The position numbers and the translations under genes were made by a program. From assembly GCA_963728985.1 (NCBI GenBank), contig CAVSME010000003.1:744001-808000 (forward strand): a DNA stretch of 64,000 bases. Direction: 5' to 3'. This DNA comes from DASXAI01 sp963728985 (lineage in GTDB: Bacteria > Actinomycetota > Acidimicrobiia > Acidimicrobiales > Ilumatobacteraceae). This document shows positions 60,442 through 64,000 of the stretch, piece by piece. Within the stretch, counting starts at the first letter, position 1. Each line of letters starts with the position of its first letter. Under the pieces are notes generated by a model that ran no database searches, was not told the DNA's origin, and was given only the letters and a program-made list of their open reading frames with translations.

Positions 60442-61619
60442 ACGTTCCAGACCAACGGCAGCTTGAGGAGGGAGACCTGGCCTCCGTGGGCCATGAGCGG
60501 CTCGTCGGACGCGATCTCGTACTCCGGGATGGCGGCGTGCCACTCCTCGAGGGCGTACAGCAGTTCGGCCCGAGCGAAGTGGGAGCCGAGGCAACGGTGC
60601 TCGCTGGCTCCGAAGGCGATGTGCCGGTTGGGCGAGCGGTCGATGATGATCTCCTCGGGCTCCGGAAACACGCGCGGGTCGCGAGTCGCCGACTGGATGC
60701 TGAGCAGCACCATGTCGTCCTTCTTCATCGGGCACCCGTGGAAGTCGTGGTCCTGCGTGAGCTTCCGGGCCATGCTGACGATGGGGTAGGCCCGCAGGAA
60801 TTCCTCGACGGCGCCGGGGATCAGCGACGGGTCGGCCACGATCCGGCGCCGGTCCTCGGGATGCGTGGCGAGGTGGTACATGCACCAGCCCAGTTGGCTC
60901 TTCAGCGTGTCGAGGCTGCCGAGCGTGAGTGTGTTCATGATGTCGAGGATGTCGACGTCCGGGAGGGGTTCGCCGTCCATCGTCGCCCTCGAGATGTGGG
61001 TGACGAAGTCGACCTCGGGGTCGAGGGGCTCCTGCCGGCGGCTCTCGAGCGTGTTCTTCCAGTACTCGGAGACGCGGTTCCATCCGACCATGAACGGGCT
61101 CTCGTCGGTCGGGCTGTCGGTGCCGCCGGACATGAGCCGGACGCAGTCGACGAAGAAATCGGCGTTGTCCTGGGGCAGGCCCATGGACAGGAGGAAGCCG
61201 CGCACCGGGAAGTGGTCGCCGAAGGTCTTCAGGTAGTCCGTGGCGCCGTCGGCATACACCTCGGCCACGGTCTCGCGTGCCAGCCGTTGCAGCCTGGGAG
61301 AGAATTTCGTGACCGCCGCCGGAGCGAACCAGCGGTTCATCGTCTGGCGGTACTTCATGTGCTGGGGCGGGTCGCTGTAGGACGGAAGGAACCGGTAAAC
61401 GGGATCTGGGTCGGTGGGCACGATGGAACGGTTGCAGAACACGGCCGGGTTCTGGAACGCCTCCCGGATGTCCTCGTACCGGGTCAACACCCAATAGTTG
61501 CCATTCGTGTTGCGGAAGTACCGGTGCGCTTCCCGCAAGGCGTCGATCTGCTTCCAGTGATCCGTTGCCGGCGCCACCATGCTCAGGTCCACATCCACAG
61601 ATGCGTACTCGTCAGCCAT
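60438..61619 (-). CDS. Cytochrome P450
   Basis: 393 residues. Haem loop AFGASEHRCLGSHFARAELL (cysteine about residue 344), K-helix VEEFLRAY and the DPPQHMKYRQTMNRWF region are clear. The I-helix segment is NTLTLGSLDTLKSQLGW, with D-T in place but L instead of the second Thr of the usual AG-x-D-T-T. It probably hydroxylates the pathway substrate; the ferredoxin about 2 kb upstream in the operon is a likely electron donor, but no reductase was seen. ATG 61619 follows AGGGAG. Coupled to the FAD subunit by a GTGA overlap. Confidence 0.94.
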   Translation of the reverse strand: MADEYASVDVDLSMVAPATDHWKQIDALREAHRYFRNTNGNYWVLTRYEDIREAFQNPAVFCNRSIVPTDPDPVYRFLPSYSDPPQHMKYRQTMNRWFAPAAVTKFSPRLQRLARETVAEVYADGATDYLKTFGDHFPVRGFLLSMGLPQDNADFFVDCVRLMSGGTDSPTDESPFMVGWNRVSEYWKNTLESRRQEPLDPEVDFVTHISRATMDGEPLPDVDILDIMNTLTLGSLDTLKSQLGWCMYHLATHPEDRRRIVADPSLIPGAVEEFLRAYPIVSMARKLTQDHDFHGCPMKKDDMVLLSIQSATRDPRVFPEPEEIIIDRSPNRHIAFGASEHRCLGSHFARAELLYALEEWHAAIPEYEIASDEPLMAHGGQVSLLKLPLVWNV

Positions 61620-61652
61620 GCCTTGAACTCCCTTTGACTCAGTGAGAAAGCT

Positions 61653-62831
61653 TCAATCCATGTGATAGAGCTTGGCCGCGTTGTCGTGCAGGATCTTGCG
61701 CAGTACGTCCTCCGGCAGGTCGCCCAACGATTCGGCGATGTACTGCCGAGGCTCCACCGCGGCCGTCGCCGGTCCTGGCGACATGCTGGTGGGGTGCGGG
61801 AAGTCGCTCTCGTAGAGAATCCAGTCCGCGCCACACTGGTCGACCGCGGCCTTGACCGTGCCCTCCTCGAACCAGAAGCAGCCGTACATCTGGCGTTTGA
61901 AGTACTCACTCGGCAGTAGGTCGTACTCGGGATGCTCCTGGGGTACGCCGCAGTTCTTCCACTGCCAGTCGAGGTGATCGAGGGCGAACGGGATCCACCC
62001 GATGCCACTCTCCACCGACACGAACTTGAGATCCGGGAAGCGGTGACACACCCCGCCCGTGATGAGGTTGGCGATCACCTTGACGTTGGCCATCCCGAAC
62101 TGCACACCGAAGCCCGCGTAATTGGCGTGAGGGCCGGCGCCTTCGTACGCCGTGTCGAAGATCGACATATCGCCCGATCCGATGTGGAAGTTGATCGAGA
62201 GCCCGGCATCCTGCGCCGCGGCCCACAAGGAATCCCAGTACGGGTCGGCCAGCTTGGGCATGCCCCAGTGGACCGGCTCCCCCGTCATGATCACACCTTT
62301 GTGGCCGTTGGCGACGCAGCGGGTGAGCTCCTTGGCGGTCAAGTCCATGTCCCAGAACGGGAGGGCGGCGATCGGGATGAGGCGCTTGGGATCGGCAGCG
62401 GCGTAGTCGGTCAGGAAGTCGTTGTACGCCTGGACGCAGCCGAGCATGAGGTCCGGATCGCCGATGGCGAGTACCTTGCCGGCGCCGAAGCCGGCCACGT
62501 TCGGATACAGCACCTGCGCCCAGATCCCATAGTCGTCCATGCGGGCGAGGCGGGGGCCGACGTCCCAGGTGGCGGGATCGACCACGGAAAGCGAAGGCGG
62601 GTGGTTCGGCGGGAACTCGTTCCAGCCGGCCTGCGCCGCCGATGCCGCGGCACCGACGCGCTCGGTGCCGAAGTACCAGGCGTCCTCTTCATGCCGCTCA
62701 TCCCACTGCACATGAGGGACCTTGTCTCCCCACTTTTCCACCGACAAGCGCGACGTCCAGAGGTCGTATGGCTCGATGACGTGTGTGTCGGTGTCGATGA
62801 CTCGGTACTGGTCGACGTCGGACGGAAGCAT
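61653..62831 (-). CDS. Amidohydrolase-family metal-dependent enzyme, ACMSD-like (copy 2)
   Basis: 392 residues, a close paralogue of the enzyme at 46829-48001 along its whole length. Metal-site start VIDTDTHVIEPYDLWTSRL, INFHIGSGDMSIFD, ITGGVCHRFPDLKFVSVESGIGWIPFALDHLDWQWKN, and ILYESDFPHPTSMSPG with the catalytic aspartate are all kept. It may decarboxylate or hydrolyse a pathway intermediate. AGGAGGAG lies just ahead of ATG 62831. Second paralogue in one 16-kb stretch, suggesting two related substrates or steps. Confidence 0.88.
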   Translation of the reverse strand: MLPSDVDQYRVIDTDTHVIEPYDLWTSRLSVEKWGDKVPHVQWDERHEEDAWYFGTERVGAAASAAQAGWNEFPPNHPPSLSVVDPATWDVGPRLARMDDYGIWAQVLYPNVAGFGAGKVLAIGDPDLMLGCVQAYNDFLTDYAAADPKRLIPIAALPFWDMDLTAKELTRCVANGHKGVIMTGEPVHWGMPKLADPYWDSLWAAAQDAGLSINFHIGSGDMSIFDTAYEGAGPHANYAGFGVQFGMANVKVIANLITGGVCHRFPDLKFVSVESGIGWIPFALDHLDWQWKNCGVPQEHPEYDLLPSEYFKRQMYGCFWFEEGTVKAAVDQCGADWILYESDFPHPTSMSPGPATAAVEPRQYIAESLGDLPEDVLRKILHDNAAKLYHMD

Positions 62832-62979
62832 GGCTCCTCCTGAACATTGAAATCACGGCTGCGTCCCCGGCACGCGGTATGCCCGGCACCCTCTCGTATC
62901 GGATCACTCCAGCCTTCGGATGTCAACTAGTTCCTTACGATGATTCTATTCTTCTCGTCGCCTGGGGAACCGGCCCGGT

Positions 62980-63447
62980 TCAGACGACGAGCACCGCTGG
63001 GTTGCCCTCGGTCCAGGTCACCTCGAGACGGCGGTGGGCAATGCGCCATCCGTCGGGAGTGCGCCGATGGCGATCCGTGTAGGTGCCTGCCACGATGTAG
63101 TTGCCCCCGCCGGCGGTCCCTGGTTTGACGTGCTGCGCCTGGAAGTAGCACGTGGCTCTCGCCTCGTCGGCGGCCACGGTGACCTCGAAGTTGCAGAGCA
63201 GGTGCTGGCTGGCGGCAAGCGGTTCGAGGGCGCCCCGGCAGACCCGCTCGAAGTCTTCGTAGCCCTCCAACACGCCGATGCCGGCGTAGTCGCCGCCGGC
63301 ATCGGCGGTGAAGCAGGTGCGGAACAGGTCCCAGTCCCGGCGATCGAGGGCGGCGGCGTAGCGAACGCAGACATCGACGACCGCCTGGCGGTCGAGCAGC
63401 TCCTCGAGGGCGCCGGCGTCGACGGTGGTTCGGCCCCCGCTCGTCAT
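62980..63447 (-). CDS. SnoaL/NTF2-like small enzyme
   Basis: 155 residues with the cone-shaped NTF2-like pattern: ALEELLDRQAVVDVCVRYAAALDRRDWDLFRTCFTADAGGDYAG, then beta strands ATCYFQAQHVKP and GTYTDRHRRTPDGWRIAHRRLEVTWTEGNPAVL. Relatives include hydroxylating-dioxygenase beta-like proteins, cyclases, isomerases and epoxide hydrolases. The ATG overlaps the ferredoxin stop (ATGA), which fixes the start. Its place in the operon suggests an isomerase or hydrolase step. Confidence 0.82.
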   Translation of the reverse strand: MTSGGRTTVDAGALEELLDRQAVVDVCVRYAAALDRRDWDLFRTCFTADAGGDYAGIGVLEGYEDFERVCRGALEPLAASQHLLCNFEVTVAADEARATCYFQAQHVKPGTAGGGNYIVAGTYTDRHRRTPDGWRIAHRRLEVTWTEGNPAVLVV

Positions 63448-63644
63448 GTCTCGTCCAGTGTGATCGCACCTTCCGGACACGAGTCCACCGCGAGACGAGC
63501 GATGTCCTCCATCCCGGCCGGCACCTCCCACTCCTTGCCCCGCTCCGCGCAATACCCGTCGTCGTCGGAGGTGAAGAGCTCTGGCGCCACGACGTAGCAG
63601 CGGCCTTGACCGCTGCACAGGTGGGCATCGACGGACACTCGCAT
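63444..63644 (-). CDS. Ferredoxin ([3Fe-4S] type, P450 partner)
   Basis: 66 residues: MRVSVDAHLCSGQGRCYVVAPELF, then a terminal CPEGAITLDE. The motif Cys-x5-Cys with a distal Cys-Pro is that of actinobacterial [3Fe-4S] ferredoxins that feed P450s. ATG 63644 is taken as start (GGAG 8 bases upstream); a GTG at 63662 would add six residues. It is overlapped by the SnoaL-like gene and preceded by the SDR, and probably serves the P450 at 60438. Confidence 0.88.
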   Translation of the reverse strand: MRVSVDAHLCSGQGRCYVVAPELFTSDDDGYCAERGKEWEVPAGMEDIARLAVDSCPEGAITLDET

Positions 63645-63695
63645 GTCACACGCTCCAGACACAGGTAGTGCGACGACTGGACAGGCGGGGCGCGG

Positions 63696-64000
63696 TCACC
63701 ACGACGACGAGCCGCCGTCGACGTTCAACAGAGAGCCCGTGATCCCGCCGCCGGCGTCGCTGGCCAGCAGCACGGCCATGGCGGCCACCTCCTCGCACGT
63801 GTTGAGCCGTTTGATCATCGACTCACCGGCGTAGCCGTCGAGGAACTGCTGATAGGTGATGCCGGCCGCCTCGGCGGCGCTGGCACCGGCGGTTCGCATC
63901 GTGTCGGTCTCGATGGCCCCCGGGCAGATGGCATTGCCGGTGATCCCGTCAGGCCCGTACTCGAACGCCACTGCCTTCACGAAGCCGTTGATGGCGTGCT
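63696..64000 (-). CDS. Short-chain dehydrogenase/reductase (partial, C-terminal part)
   Basis: About 100 residues enter from the right edge: HAINGFVKAVAFEYGPDGITGNAICPGAIETDTM, then a loop and NTCEEVAAMAVLLASDAGGGITGSLLNVDGG. This is the second half of a classical SDR, starting just after the catalytic lysine. The wording around ICPGA and the end resembles the SDR at 48562, so they are probably paralogues. It would be the most upstream visible gene of the minus-strand catabolic operon. The N-terminal half is outside the window. Confidence 0.88.
   Translation of the reverse strand, partial: HAINGFVKAVAFEYGPDGITGNAICPGAIETDTMRTAGASAAEAAGITYQQFLDGYAGESMIKRLNTCEEVAAMAVLLASDAGGGITGSLLNVDGGSSSW

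Overview
This is a very GC-rich, gene-dense window from a bacterium that looks like an actinobacterium, most likely of the Acidimicrobiia type. The evidence is many GTG starts, ATGA/GTGA stop-start overlaps, a Rho factor with a long low-complexity insert near its N-terminus, a secreted protein with LDTR repeats, a probable F420-dependent LLM oxidoreductase, and an argS-lysA-hom-thrC-rho-rpmE / prfA-prmC / glyA-wecA gene order on one strand. No genus can be assigned from the sequence alone.

Region 1 (1-14,400) is a Wzx/Wzy-type exopolysaccharide or cell-surface glycan locus. It holds a DegT-type sugar aminotransferase (partial), a WecB-type UDP-GlcNAc 2-epimerase, a polytopic GT-C-like protein, a flippase, three GT-B glycosyltransferases, a clan GH-A glycosidase, a Wzz protein fused to a degenerate tyrosine-kinase-like domain, an O-antigen polymerase/ligase and a WecA/TagO-type initiating transferase. 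Region 2 (14,500-40,070) is mostly minus-strand housekeeping: glyA, bfr, bfd, prmC, prfA, rpmE, rho, thrC, hom, lysA and argS. Plus-strand insertions interrupt it: a thiolase-like protein with an S9 peptidase (15.8-19.5 kb) and a visibly decaying module (22.5-27.1 kb). In that module a GntR regulator, a nucleoside/sugar-type ABC permease, a Rieske oxygenase and an adenosine-deaminase-family gene are frameshifted, truncated and butted together. A cytochrome P450 lies between lysA and hom, and thrB is not next to thrC.

Region 3 starts at a tRNA-Arg(CCG) gene (40,093). After about 600 bp with no recognisable gene comes an accessory catabolic region that runs to the window end. It holds an ABC importer (lipoprotein, ATPase, double-length permease), two paralogous FadR-type GntR regulators, an LLM oxidoreductase, two paralogous ACMSD-like amidohydrolases, several SDRs, a thiolase/DUF35 pair and an acyl-CoA dehydrogenase. 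It ends in a tightly overlapping minus-strand operon: SDR, ferredoxin, SnoaL-like protein, amidohydrolase, P450, a three-subunit molybdenum hydroxylase and a double-domain CaiB-type CoA transferase. Together these fit uptake, hydroxylation, CoA activation and beta-oxidation-like breakdown of an organic acid whose identity is not visible. Palindromes with a TCATGA core, two of them sharing ATCATGAT, lie upstream of several of these genes and may be operators of one regulon.

Two families of extragenic palindromes were found. One (copies near 6.3, 14.5 and 19.75 kb) lies at or just beyond the stops of minus-strand genes and shows a compensatory base-pair swap between copies. The other (19.5 and 27.2 kb) lies just downstream of plus-strand genes. 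No CRISPR array, rRNA, intact insertion sequence or integrase was seen.
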